Shown here: in pieces, positions 19,146-27,198 of the stretch
Layout of the letters: each line of letters opens with the position of its first letter
Position numbering within the stretch: the first letter of the stretch is position 1
NCBI RefSeq assembly: GCF_031326345.1
Contig: NZ_CP133671.1
Location: 4,402,001-4,466,000, forward strand
Direction of reading: 5' to 3'
Length of the DNA: 64,000 nucleotides
From: Aureispira sp. CCB-E
GTDB lineage: Bacteria > Bacteroidota > Bacteroidia > Chitinophagales > Saprospiraceae
The notes under the pieces: model-generated
Told to the model about the DNA's origin: nothing
The model's database searches: none
Seen by the model: the letters and a program-made list of their open reading frames with translations, nothing else
Translations under genes and position numbers: made by a program

Positions 19146-19841
19146 ATGAATTCAAGCGAATACAAAATACTTATTGCAGACGACGAGCCAGATATTTTAG
19201 AGTTTGTATGCTACAATCTTGCTAAAGAAGGTTTCGAAGTGACTACAGCAACGAATGGTTTAGATGCACTAAAAAAGGCGAAAGAACTTAAACCACACTT
19301 AATACTTTTGGATATTATGATGCCAGAAATGGATGGTGTAGAAGTTTGTAAAGAGTTGCGCGCCATACCTGAGTTTGAAAATACCATTATTGCTTTTTTA
19401 ACTGCTAGAAGTGAGGACTACTCCCAAATTGTTGGTTTTGAAGTAGGTGGTGACGATTATATCACCAAACCCATTCGCCCTCGAGTACTAATTAGTAGAA
19501 TCAATGCCTTATTGAGACGATTCAACAAAAAAAGTACCCAAACCGATAAAAACATTATTCAAGCAGCTGATTTATACATCAACAAAGAGCAATTTATTGT
19601 CCAAAAACAAGGCTCTGACGATAAGATAACTTTAGCGAAAAAAGAATTTGAATTGCTTTGTTTGCTAACTTCCAAACCTGGTAAAGTTTTTACAAGAGAA
19701 GAGATTTTTAATAAAATTTGGGGCAGCAATGTTATTGTTGGTAACCGTACCATTGATGTGCATATCCGAAAAATTAGAGAAAAAGTCGGTGAAGATTACA
19801 TACAGACAATCAAAGGAATTGGATATAAGTTTGATTTCTAA
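19146..19841 (+). CDS. OmpR/PhoB-family response regulator
   Basis: 231 residues. Receiver domain 1-120: acidic pair Asp12/Asp13 in IADDEP, phospho-acceptor Asp56 in LLDIMMPEMDG, Thr in FLTAR, and the conserved Lys in DDYITKPIRP. Winged-helix DNA-binding domain about 135-231 with FELLCLLTSKPGKVFTREEI and NRTIDVHIRKIREKVG, the recognition-helix region typical of PhoB. Probably works with the histidine kinase encoded 368 bp downstream, but a terminator and a repeat separate the two, so they are not one simple operon. A phosphate-response role (PhoB) is possible but unproven. Confidence 0.93.
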   Translation: MNSSEYKILIADDEPDILEFVCYNLAKEGFEVTTATNGLDALKKAKELKPHLILLDIMMPEMDGVEVCKELRAIPEFENTIIAFLTARSEDYSQIVGFEVGGDDYITKPIRPRVLISRINALLRRFNKKSTQTDKNIIQAADLYINKEQFIVQKQGSDDKITLAKKEFELLCLLTSKPGKVFTREEIFNKIWGSNVIVGNRTIDVHIRKIREKVGEDYIQTIKGIGYKFDF

Positions 19842-19905
19842 GCTAGATTTTGTATATTTAGTTACTTGGCAGTAGTAAACTATATTATAACTTAATACAA
19901 ATCAA

Positions 19906-19957
19906 TAGTTTGTTAAAACCAGAATGTAACAACATTAGGTAATCAATCAACAAACTA
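19906..19957. repeat. Short dispersed repeat with 9-bp terminal inverted repeats
   Basis: Starts TAGTTTGTT (19906-19914) and ends AACAAACTA (19949-19957), exact inverted copies. The interior TTAGGTAATCAATCAACAAA closely resembles that of the 53-bp copy at 50915-50967. Confidence 0.65.
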
Positions 19958-19983
19958 TTAACTAATATAATAGCTACCATAAG

Positions 19984-20016
19984 AATACAGTTAAGCACTT
20001 TTAACTGTATTTTTTT
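19984..20016 (+). terminator. Rho-independent terminator after the response regulator
   Basis: Perfect 11-bp stem AATACAGTTAA/TTAACTGTATT, 6-nt loop GCACTT, followed by a T tract (20010-20016). Confidence 0.85.
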
Positions 20017-20209
20017 ATTTCTACAGTACTTATACGTGACCAACAATTACTTAGAATTTGTTCCTTATAAGAAGGCTGCCTAAACTTCACAAGTTGTTGA
20101 ATAATTCATCTAAAAATTAGCCCAAGCTATCTGCAAACTTTTCGCTTCAAAGGGGCTAGATGTTAGGTAATTCCATCAAAAAAAGATCCAACTTAAACTA
20201 TCTTAACAA

Positions 20210-21274
20210 ATGCTTTTTTTTACTACTAAAAATCCTAGTCCAGAACAGCTTGCTTGGCTAACAGCAGCAAATAACGCAGGTATATTGTTCTTATTTACCT
20301 TAGGTGCCAAATTACTATTTACCAACAGCATTACATGGACACTCGTTTTCTTAATTCCAGTTATCTCATTGGGCTTCGGGTATTTGGCAGTTTACGACTC
20401 ACTCCGCCGATTTATATACCGAAAAATCAAGTTAATTTATAAAACCATCCATAGTATGAAAACACCAACAACCAATACTGTTGTTAGTGTAAACATGAAA
20501 AACCATATGATTGACGAAGTCGAACAAGAAGTAATAGAATGGGCGCAAAATTGGACCAAAGAAATTTCTTCTCTAAAAAGCATGGAGGTTTATCGTAGAG
20601 AGTTTTTAGGAAATGTTTCTCACGAATTAAAAACGCCTATTTTTAATATACAAGGCTATCTACTAACCCTTCTAGATGGAGGCATGGAGGATCCTGATAT
20701 TAATTACAAATATCTAACTCGTGCTGCTGAGAACACCGAAAGAATGGAAAAAATCGTAGCGGATTTGGGCTACATTTCTAAATTTGAAGCAGGCAAATTA
20801 CAACTACATTTAACCGATTTTGACATCTGCAAATTGGTCAAAGATGTTTTAGAAGATAGCGAACTCAAAGCTTCTGAAAAAAATATCAGTTTAGCACTTA
20901 AAAACAGCAACCAAAAACCATTAAAAGTTACTGCTGACATAGAAAGTATTCGTAGAGTTATTGTTAACTTGATCAGCAACTCTATCAAATATGGTAAAGA
21001 AAATGGACAAACCTTAGTTGGTTTTTATGACTTAGACAATAACATTTTGGTCGAAATATCTGATAATGGAAAAGGGATTGCTCAAGAACACATCCCCCGA
21101 TTATTTGAACGTTTTTATCGAGTTGATAAAGGGCGCTCTAGATCGGAAGGCGGCTCTGGCTTAGGTCTTGCCATTGTAAAACACATTCTAGAAGCACACC
21201 AACAAACCATAACTGCAAGAAGTAGAATCGATGTTGGGTCTACATTTGGCTTTACACTAAAAAAAGCAGAATAA
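20210..21274 (+). CDS. Sensor histidine kinase (PhoR-like)
   Basis: 354 residues. Two N-terminal membrane segments (about 22-38 and 42-60) with almost no periplasmic loop, so the signal is probably sensed in the membrane or through partners. H-box EFLGNVSHELKTP with phospho-accepting His138; N-box NLISNSIKYG (Asn257); G1 box SDNGKGI (Asp285); F-box FERFYRVDKGRSR; G2 box GGSGLGLAIVK. This is the minimal PhoR/PhoQ-type architecture common in Bacteroidota, without an obvious PAS domain. The likely partner is the upstream PhoB-type regulator. The annotated ATG gives a short hydrophilic lead before the first span. Confidence 0.92.
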   Translation: MLFFTTKNPSPEQLAWLTAANNAGILFLFTLGAKLLFTNSITWTLVFLIPVISLGFGYLAVYDSLRRFIYRKIKLIYKTIHSMKTPTTNTVVSVNMKNHMIDEVEQEVIEWAQNWTKEISSLKSMEVYRREFLGNVSHELKTPIFNIQGYLLTLLDGGMEDPDINYKYLTRAAENTERMEKIVADLGYISKFEAGKLQLHLTDFDICKLVKDVLEDSELKASEKNISLALKNSNQKPLKVTADIESIRRVIVNLISNSIKYGKENGQTLVGFYDLDNNILVEISDNGKGIAQEHIPRLFERFYRVDKGRSRSEGGSGLGLAIVKHILEAHQQTITARSRIDVGSTFGFTLKKAE

Positions 21275-21317
21275 AAAAACGCTTTAAGTGTCTTTGGAGC
21301 ACTTAAAGCGTTTTTTT
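21273..21317. terminator. Bidirectional terminator between convergent kinase and thioredoxin genes
   Basis: 18-bp perfect stem with arms at 21273-21290 (ending CGCTTTAAGTG) and 21300-21317 (starting CACTTAAAGCG), 9-nt loop, T tract on both strands because the stem ends are A7/T7. It overlaps the last codon region of the kinase gene. Confidence 0.9.
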
Positions 21318-21336
21318 CTTTTAAATTGACTATCTT

Positions 21337-22563
21337 CTAACTTTTAGCCGCACTATCTGCTTCACCTAATTTAGCATTGATATTATCTAATAACTCTATC
21401 GTACTAATAGAATCCTCGTCCATACCTTGTGCTTTAGCTGCTTCAATAGCCTTTTCTGCTGCTTTTTTAGCCTCGCTGTAATTTTTCATTTTATACAACA
21501 AAAAAGCTTTGGTATCCAAATTAAAATAGTTAGCATCTATTTCTACAGAACGATTTACCCAGCCCAATGCCTCTTTCATTTTCTTGGGATCATCCTCATT
21601 TTCATAAACATCCCAAGCAGCTTGGTTTAATTCCGTCCAACTCCTTGCTACCTTTAGATATTGACCATGCGCTTTTGCTATTTTAGCCTCGTCAGGTGGT
21701 GTTTCCATAGTTGCCTTAATATAAGTCAAACGTTTCTTGAATTCTTTCTTAGCATCAGGAAAAACCTCCAGCAATTCTTTACTAAAAGCTTTTGCTTCCT
21801 TTTTGTCTTCTATTTTGGCTACCGTCCAAATCCCATAGGCATACGTATTCTCTAATAATTGAGCAACATCTTCTTTACTAGTTACTTTTTCATAAGCAGC
21901 TCTATTTTTTAAAAGATATTGAGTTATAGGACTTTTGAAGTCGCTAAACCGATGTGTAACAGCCGCCATTAAGTTCAAGGATTCAGCAGTTTGCTTTTCA
22001 ACATCTGATGTTTTTTCCCAGTAAGTGTTAAAAGGCGCTTCCATATCTTCTCCACAATCACTTAGCACTCCAAGATAAGTAACTAAAAAATCCTTGTCTC
22101 GTGCTCCTTCTTCATACTTTTTTATAAAAGATGCCAATTGTTTGGCTGGGTCTAATGCATCGTTGCACAGTTCTATCAACCCGTCGGCATCTCGAGCACC
22201 AATTCCCTTGTGAATCATCTTTCCTTCTGCATCAAAATAAAGTAAGGTAGGATACGCTACAACATTGTTTTTCTTGGCAAAATCAGGTCCCTCCCCTTTT
22301 TCCATATCCATTTTATAAGCAATAAAATTTTGCTTCATATAAACTCCTACTTGCTCTTGACTAAAAATATTTTTTGCCATCCATTTACACGGTCCACACC
22401 AAGTAGTATATGCATCTACAAAAATAGGCTTATTTTCCTTAGCTGCTTTCTCCTTTACCTCCTCCCATGTACCTTTTTCGAATACAATTTGAGCATTTAT
22501 CGTACTTCCAGCCAATATTAAGCCCAATGTTAAGCCTCTAAAAAGCCCCTTGTTTTTTAACAT
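21337..22563 (-). CDS. Exported thioredoxin-fold protein with long C-terminal extension
   Basis: 408 residues. Signal peptide 1-25 ending INAQ. A thioredoxin domain follows with the active site TTWCGPCK (Cys56, Cys59) and the cis-Pro region AYPTLLYFD. The remainder (about 150-408) is helical, with TPR-like helices near the C-terminus (YFNLDTKAFLLYKMKNYSEAKKAAEKAIEA...). Predicted periplasmic, a thiol-disulfide oxidoreductase or reductase acting on exported proteins. The abundance of Cys-rich secreted proteins in this window makes such a role reasonable, but the substrate is unknown. Ends Ala/Lys-rich. Confidence 0.85.
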   Translation of the reverse strand: MLKNKGLFRGLTLGLILAGSTINAQIVFEKGTWEEVKEKAAKENKPIFVDAYTTWCGPCKWMAKNIFSQEQVGVYMKQNFIAYKMDMEKGEGPDFAKKNNVVAYPTLLYFDAEGKMIHKGIGARDADGLIELCNDALDPAKQLASFIKKYEEGARDKDFLVTYLGVLSDCGEDMEAPFNTYWEKTSDVEKQTAESLNLMAAVTHRFSDFKSPITQYLLKNRAAYEKVTSKEDVAQLLENTYAYGIWTVAKIEDKKEAKAFSKELLEVFPDAKKEFKKRLTYIKATMETPPDEAKIAKAHGQYLKVARSWTELNQAAWDVYENEDDPKKMKEALGWVNRSVEIDANYFNLDTKAFLLYKMKNYSEAKKAAEKAIEAAKAQGMDEDSISTIELLDNINAKLGEADSAAKS

Positions 22564-23312
22564 ATTTATATTATTTTAAATTATATATTCGTATCTTTTG
22601 TTAATATTACAAATAAATGTTCAGATTCTATCTCTTGCTCTTGTTAAATAGTTCTTAACAAACTTTACCTTTTTGACTTTCAGACAATGGTTATTTTAAG
22701 CATAACTTATAGCATTTCCATTTTAATTAATTGAATCACTTACCTTTCAGTTGAGAGAAATATGACTTATTAATACTTCTGTACAACAATATAATTTTTC
22801 ATTAATTTTTCCGAATAACGCTTTCTAGTACTTTGTGCTTTGCATAATGAAACGATTCGTTTACTTTGAATAAGTTACATCATATATTTTGTAATTCTTT
22901 GACTAGTTTTTTTATTAAAAATTAAAATTTTAGTATCTTACTGTTACAATTAATAATTTATTTTTTATATATTCAATCCATAAATAGAAAGCCATTTACA
23001 TATCTTAAAAAAATAAATACTTTCACCCCACACTTTCCCACATTAATCCTGTATATTATTTCCAAAGATAGTATACAACCTTAGAAGAATCACTATTAAA
23101 TTATTGATGTTAACTTAAAATTTTCATCAAAAGAAAAAACTAAATTCATGAATTTTTTTATCTATGTAAACAGTTTAAAAAAACTCCCTTTTCTTTGATG
23201 ATTGGCAATAAAGAGCATTTTATTACTTTTCTTCAAAATTATTTTGTCCCAAGTATAATTTGAGTTTTGTTTATTTTCTGCAAAAGATAAACAATCCCCT
23301 ATCGAATAAAAA

Positions 23313-23376
23313 AGTCTCTAATGATACATCAACATATCAAAAGAGACTAAAAATTTCCTTGCTGCAACAAGGAAAT
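23313..23376. other. Two adjacent strong hairpins
   Basis: Hairpin A: AGTCTCT (23313-23319) with AGAGACT (23342-23348). Hairpin B: ATTTCCTTG (23353-23361), loop CTGCAA, CAAGGAAAT (23368-23376), a perfect 9-bp stem. Neither is followed by a good T-tract on the plus strand. They could belong to a longer RNA including the structure further right, or to a separate small RNA. Confidence 0.4.
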
Positions 23377-23527
23377 AAAACTATTGTTTCACTTGTAAAT
23401 CTACACAAAATGTTAGTAAACACCCTATTTTATCAATTAATATTTCCTGTCCTATCTTTTACTGGAATAAAAAACGCATTTCCCCCTCATTAATGCCTGT
23501 TTTAATCGCTTGGTTAGCTAAGCTAAT

Positions 23528-23556
23528 GCTATGCGGTTTCAACGAATTCTTGTAGT
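23528..23556. repeat. Partial copy of the dispersed intergenic repeat
   Basis: GCTATGCGGTTTCAACGAAT onward to TTGTAGT matches the right third of the copies at 7067 and 10460, with a 3-base deletion and several changes. Preceded by a GGTTAGCTAAGC palindromic stretch like that in the 10384 copy. Confidence 0.5.
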
Positions 23557-23599
23557 AATATTACAACGCCAATTATATACCAAAAGACATAAACACATA

Positions 23600-23876
23600 G
23601 TTTTCAGTTTAGAGAAGTAGTGAGCTCTAGTTTTATTGGAACCGTGTGCTTTATAAGAGCTTTTCACAAGGGGGTAGTGCCTCTTTCAGCGCTCTTTTTG
23701 AGGTAGTAGAAAATATCGACTACCACTAAAATAACTGTTTAAATGATCTAAAACCTTGGCTTATACCTAGTGTTTTATAGGCACAGGCAGTAGTGAGCCT
23801 GTCCGAAAAAAGCATTTATTAGATGATTTAAATTAAAGTTAGAACCAACTGATTTTCGTATCAGTTGGTTTTTTAT
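23600..23876 (+). ncRNA. Candidate structured non-coding RNA with UAGUG loops
   Basis: A GC-richer island in AT-rich surroundings, ending in a strong terminator: AACCAACTGAT (23843-23853), loop TTTCGT, ATCAGTTGGTT (23860-23870), then TTTT. Before it are at least five possible hairpins. Three have TAGTG wholly in the loop: AGAG/CTCT around AAGTAGTGAG (23611-23628); AAGGGGG/CCTCTTT around TAGTG (23668-23686); and ACAGGC/GCCTGT around AGTAGTGA (23783-23802). A fourth, CCTA/TAGG at 23766-23781, contains TAGTG across stem and loop. A fifth is GGTAGT/ACTACC (23702-23724). The 5' end is not defined and no promoter box was found. It does not match the parts of tmRNA, RNase P, SRP RNA or 6S RNA I can recall. 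It ends 208 nt before rpsP. Confidence 0.5.
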
Positions 23877-24003
23877 ATATTAAATAGACCATTAATCCCT
23901 TTTTTTGATTCTACTTTTTTCTATCTATCTATTAACAATATCATTCTAACAATAAAAAGTAAAATTAGCAGGCTACGAATTTCCCATTATAAGTAAAAAT
24001 GCT

Positions 24004-24011
24004 TACTTTTG
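24004..24011 (+). promoter_or_regulatory. -7 box (TACTTTTG) for rpsP
   Basis: TAnnTTTG match followed by CCC, 73 bp upstream of the rpsP ATG. No TTTG at the expected -33 position. Confidence 0.6.
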
Positions 24012-24084
24012 CCCTCATTATAAATCCTGCTACTTGTTTATCAAGCGACACAGGGTATTTTTGACTAAAAAAAGTTAATTAAAA

Positions 24085-24603
24085 ATGGCTTTAAAAATCC
24101 GTTTACAGCGTAAAGGACGCAAGAAGAAACCTTTTTATCACATCGTAGCAGCTGATGCTCGTGCTCCACGTGATGGTAAATTTATTCAGAAGATGGGTAC
24201 TTATAACCCATTAACTGTTCCTGCTACTATCGAGTTGGACATTGATGCAGCTTACGACTGGTTGATGAAAGGTGCGCAACCAACAGACACTGCTCGCGCA
24301 ATTCTTAAGTTTAAAGGCGTATACTACAAGAAACACCTTCAACGTGGTGTAGCTAAAGGTGCCTTTGACCAAGAGACTGCTGACAAAATGTTGAATGAGT
24401 GGCTAGAAGCAAAAGAAGCAAAAGTTGAAAAACGTAAAGATGCTACTAAAGATGCTGCTGAAGCTCGTCGCAAAAAAATCTTCGGTGTTGCTCCTGTCAA
24501 AAAAGAAGAGCCTGTAGAAGAAGCTGCAGAGGAAACAACTGAAGAAGTTGCTACTGAAACAGCAGAAGATGCAACTCCAACTGATGACAACGCAGAAGCT
24601 TAG
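24085..24603 (+). CDS. rpsP: 30S ribosomal protein S16
   Basis: 172 residues, roughly twice the length of the minimal bacterial S16. Residues 1-80 carry the S16 fold: ALKIRLQRKGRKKKPFYHIV at the N-terminus, DARAPRDGKFIQKMGTYNP, and a later WLMKGAQPTDTARAIL. From about residue 105 comes a charged helical linker (KEAKVEKRKDATKDAAEARRKKI), then an acidic Glu/Ala/Thr tail. Such tails occur on S16 in Bacteroidota. It is transcribed alone: a terminator follows within 40 bp, and the usual partners rimM and trmD are not next to it. Confidence 0.97.
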   Translation: MALKIRLQRKGRKKKPFYHIVAADARAPRDGKFIQKMGTYNPLTVPATIELDIDAAYDWLMKGAQPTDTARAILKFKGVYYKKHLQRGVAKGAFDQETADKMLNEWLEAKEAKVEKRKDATKDAAEARRKKIFGVAPVKKEEPVEEAAEETTEEVATETAEDATPTDDNAEA

Positions 24604-24639
24604 TCTAAAGTTGTTCTCCATTAATTGGAGTACAATCAA

Positions 24640-24673
24640 AAAAGCGAAACTCATGAAAATGAGTTTCGCTTTT
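24640..24673 (+). terminator. Rho-independent terminator after rpsP
   Basis: Stem AAAGCGAAACTCAT/ATGAGTTTCGCTTT with loop GAAA and following T-rich sequence. A smaller CTCCA/TGGAG hairpin lies just before it (24617-24630). Confidence 0.9.
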
Positions 24674-24697
24674 ATATTTTTATCGGTTCTACGTTTG

Positions 24698-25072
24698 TTA
24701 CTCTTTCTCAAACCGCATTTCTTGAATCAAATAAGTACTTCCTACTTTCTTAAAGAAAATATATACTCTATATTTCCCTCCTCCTGCTGATAAGTTTCCA
24801 ATACAATAGTAAGAGGCTCCATCTCGAGCACCACCACTATGAACCAAACTACAACTGCTTGGGCTGTGTTGTTGAAAAAAGCCATTAACTACTGAAATAG
24901 CTTGGGCTTTAGCATAAGAACCGTCTTTATCGCCTACTGTAACTTCTACATTAGCATCCATATAAGTTCCTATTTCTGTTGTGTTGCCTGCTTTTATTGC
25001 GTTAATTACAGCATTAAAATTAGGCTGTCCGTACAATGATGTTGCTACCAATAGTAGTAATAGTGTTTTCAT
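24698..25072 (-). CDS. DUF4783 domain-containing exported protein
   Basis: 124 residues: signal peptide 1-16 (MKTLLLLLVATSLYGQ), then a small alpha+beta domain of NTF2-like type (FNAVINAIKAGNTTEIGTYM, later YYCIGNLSAGGGKYRVYIFF, ending YLIQEMRFEKE). This is the size and pattern of DUF4783, found in Bacteroidota. Function unknown; predicted periplasmic. It is convergent with rpsP, and an upstream TAnnTTTG box supports its own transcription. Confidence 0.88.
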   Translation of the reverse strand: MKTLLLLLVATSLYGQPNFNAVINAIKAGNTTEIGTYMDANVEVTVGDKDGSYAKAQAISVVNGFFQQHSPSSCSLVHSGGARDGASYYCIGNLSAGGGKYRVYIFFKKVGSTYLIQEMRFEKE

Positions 25073-25121
25073 GATTTTAAAATTGACTTGTCATAGAATT
25101 TGATAGTTGACCTTAAGTTGC

Positions 25122-25129
25122 CAAAAATA
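25122..25129 (-). promoter_or_regulatory. -7 box (TATTTTTG) for the DUF4783 gene
   Basis: TAnnTTTG match on the minus strand, 50 bp upstream of the ATG. Confidence 0.45.
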
Positions 25130-25702
25130 AGTCTGCCATTTTTAATAGTTTCTCTGAACCTAATTCTTTATATTATAACAAAGATATTCGTTCTTCTGTT
25201 CCTCCTTTTTGATCTTAATCCTTAAACTTCATAGTAAAAAACGATGCTCACAATATCCCTATTATATTTTACGTTAATTACATTAGCCCACTAAAAATAC
25301 GTAACAGCAACGCAATTAACTATTTTCGTTTCAAAATAACTGGTGGACTATGATAAAATAGTAACGATTTTATTTTTTCTTTATTGTCTTTGTTCTCAAA
25401 CAAATTAGTGAAGCGTAATACTCTATCTAGTAGTATTGGGGGGAAACAAGATATTTGTCACTACACAACTATCAGGTAAAGGTTTTTTTTAGAGTATAAC
25501 AAAACTTTGTCTTACCAAATAGCTTAATAGTGTACTCGGATAGATCCTATCAGGATGTAATTATCGTTGAATATAAGGCAATGATGTTATGTTTTGTAAA
25601 CATAACACATGGTTTGTTTTAGAACAGTTACTTTTTTCTCTTTTGGCTTAAATAAAAGTACAATCAAAAAAGGAAAACTCATAAAATATTCAATGTTTTT
25701 TC

Positions 25703-25710
25703 TATCTTTG
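25703..25710 (+). promoter_or_regulatory. -7 box (TATCTTTG) for the bactofilin operon
   Basis: TAnnTTTG match 52 bp upstream of the bactofilin ATG. Confidence 0.55.
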
Positions 25711-25762
25711 TCCCCCTTGTATACAAAAAAAACGTTCCATAACCTATTAATACAATTCCATT

Positions 25763-26173
25763 ATGTTTGGAAAAAATGGTAATACCCCAAAGAATAATTC
25801 AAAGTCCTCAACCAATACCACTTCCTCTTTAGAAGTTTGTAACATTGCTTTAGGCACAACCATAGAAGGTAGTTTTAAAGCAGAAGCAAATATTAGATTG
25901 GAGGGCTCTATTTATGGTAATGTTTCTTGTTCTGGTCGTATTGTAATGTCCAAAAATGCATATATCAAAGGTGATATTATCTGCCAAAACATTGTTTCTG
26001 AAGGGAAAGTAGAAGGGAATATTGTTGCCAAAGAAAAGGTTCACTTATTTGCAACAGCTATTGTTGAGGGCAATATCAAATATACTAAATTACAAATTGA
26101 AGAAGGGGCTATTTTTAATGGTCAAGCTATGTGCGCCAAAAGTACAACAGCACCTTCTATAAAAGAGGGTTAA
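25763..26173 (+). CDS. Bactofilin (polymer-forming cytoskeletal protein)
   Basis: 136 residues. A flexible Asn/Ser/Thr-rich N-terminus (1-26) precedes a right-handed beta-helix core with regular short turns: GTTIEGSFKAEANIRLEGSI, YGNVSCSGRIVMSKNAYIKGDI, VSEGKVEGNIVAKEKV, and so on, ending GAIFNGQAMCAK. This is the bactofilin fold. These proteins polymerise without nucleotide at the membrane and organise cell-shape or envelope-enzyme positioning. First gene of a three-gene cluster, with 1-bp gaps to the polysaccharide deacetylase and then the DUF2520 gene; linkage with a deacetylase fits a role in envelope shaping. Confidence 0.93.
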   Translation: MFGKNGNTPKNNSKSSTNTTSSLEVCNIALGTTIEGSFKAEANIRLEGSIYGNVSCSGRIVMSKNAYIKGDIICQNIVSEGKVEGNIVAKEKVHLFATAIVEGNIKYTKLQIEEGAIFNGQAMCAKSTTAPSIKEG

Positions 26174-26174
26174 A

Positions 26175-27197
26175 ATGCTCAAAAAAACGTTGATTCAAAG
26201 TTTACATTTTTTTTCACGTAGCATTCCTTTACCTTGGCTTAGGGCTCTTAGTGGTCAACGTTTTATCTCCATTTTTTATCATACGATTAGCAACCAAGAG
26301 CTTCCTCATATCAAGCATTTATACCGCGTTCGTAATACTACTTTATTTGAACAAGACTTGGATTATTTGCTAAATTTTTTCACTCCAATTGGTATAACCG
26401 AATTAATTGAAGCCATCTATCATGAAAAACCCTTACCTTCAAATGCTTTTTTTCTTAGTTTTGATGATGGGTTAGCCGAATGTTACCATGTGATTGCTCC
26501 TATTCTCAAAAGAAAAGGAATCCCTGCTACTTTTTTTATCAATTCAGACTTCGTAGACAACAAAGGGCTTATGTTTCGCTACAAGGCTAGTTATTTAATC
26601 GAAGAATTAAGCAAACAATCCATCCCACATTCAAAAATTGCTCCCTTTTTTAAATCTTATCAGCTGCCTTTTTCGGATTTAAAAAGTAGTCTACTATCTG
26701 TTCGGTGGTTGCAACAAAACTTACTAGATGATTTAGCGGCTGCCTTTGATGTTGATTTTAACAGTTTTTTGAAACAACAAGAACCCTATTTGACCCAGCA
26801 AGAAATTTCCCAAATGATTGCCGATGGGTTCACTTTTGGTAGTCACAGTCAAAATCACCCAACTTATAATGCGATTGAGTTAAAGGATCAAATACAGCAA
26901 ACTCTTTTAAGTCAAACTTATCTAAAAGAAGTTTTTCAACTTCCTTATCAAATTTTTGCCTTTCCTTTTACAGATAGTGGTGTTTCTAAGGCTTTTTTTG
27001 ATAAAATTTTGGGAGAAGAAAAGTTTCAACTTACCTTTGGAGGAGCAGGACTTAAACACGAAACTATCCAAGGACAATTGCAGCGATTTGGCATGGAAAC
27101 CCAGCAATTAAATTCCCCCAAACAATTGCTCCATACAGAGTATTGTTATTATATCATCAAGTCTATTTTTAGAAAGAATACGATTTATAGAAGTTAA
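26175..27197 (+). CDS. Polysaccharide deacetylase family protein
   Basis: 340 residues. Carbohydrate esterase 4 (NodB) fold: SFDDGLAECY gives the catalytic/metal Asp pair (Asp97, Asp98), GIPATFFIN follows, and SHSQNHP near residue 220 supplies the HxxxH metal ligands. The N-terminal segment (1-30) is hydrophobic and basic, not a clean signal peptide, so membrane association is possible. It would remove N-acetyl groups from a cell-wall or capsular polysaccharide. One base separates it from the bactofilin gene and one from the next gene, so the three are almost certainly co-transcribed. Confidence 0.88.
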   Translation: MLKKTLIQSLHFFSRSIPLPWLRALSGQRFISIFYHTISNQELPHIKHLYRVRNTTLFEQDLDYLLNFFTPIGITELIEAIYHEKPLPSNAFFLSFDDGLAECYHVIAPILKRKGIPATFFINSDFVDNKGLMFRYKASYLIEELSKQSIPHSKIAPFFKSYQLPFSDLKSSLLSVRWLQQNLLDDLAAAFDVDFNSFLKQQEPYLTQQEISQMIADGFTFGSHSQNHPTYNAIELKDQIQQTLLSQTYLKEVFQLPYQIFAFPFTDSGVSKAFFDKILGEEKFQLTFGGAGLKHETIQGQLQRFGMETQQLNSPKQLLHTEYCYYIIKSIFRKNTIYRS

Positions 27198-27198
27198 G

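Larger units (their letters stand above)
19842..20209. other. Gap between response regulator and kinase
   Basis: 368 bases containing a short dispersed repeat (19906-19957) and a strong terminator (19984-20016). The remaining 190 bases should hold the promoter of the kinase gene; no TAnnTTTG box is evident. Confidence 0.5.
22564..24084. other. 1.5-kb non-coding gap upstream of rpsP
   Basis: The longest gene-free stretch in the window. The left part (22564-23300) is very AT-rich with no feature I can support. The right part has two strong hairpins (23313-23376), a partial copy of the dispersed repeat (23528-23556), a candidate structured RNA with terminator (about 23600-23876), and the rpsP -7 box (24004-24011). 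A 77-codon frame at 23260-23493 overlaps the hairpins and has no coding character. Confidence 0.6.
25073..25762. other. Intergenic region between divergent DUF4783 and bactofilin genes
   Basis: 690 bases. Contains -7 boxes for both flanking genes (25122-25129 minus, 25703-25710 plus), a hairpin GTTATGTTT/AAACATAAC with 3-nt loop (25586-25606), and smaller ones near 25421-25440 (AATACT/AGTATT) and 25540-25555 (GATAG/CTATC). No ORF supported. Confidence 0.5.

Noticed and set aside
23260-23493. 77-codon open frame
   Set aside because: Lies across two hairpins, has no recognisable protein features, and ends next to a repeat copy.
23500-23560. tRNA-like stretch (GGTTTCAACGAATTC)
   Set aside because: Resembles a T-loop only by chance; no acceptor or anticodon arm, and it belongs to the dispersed repeat.
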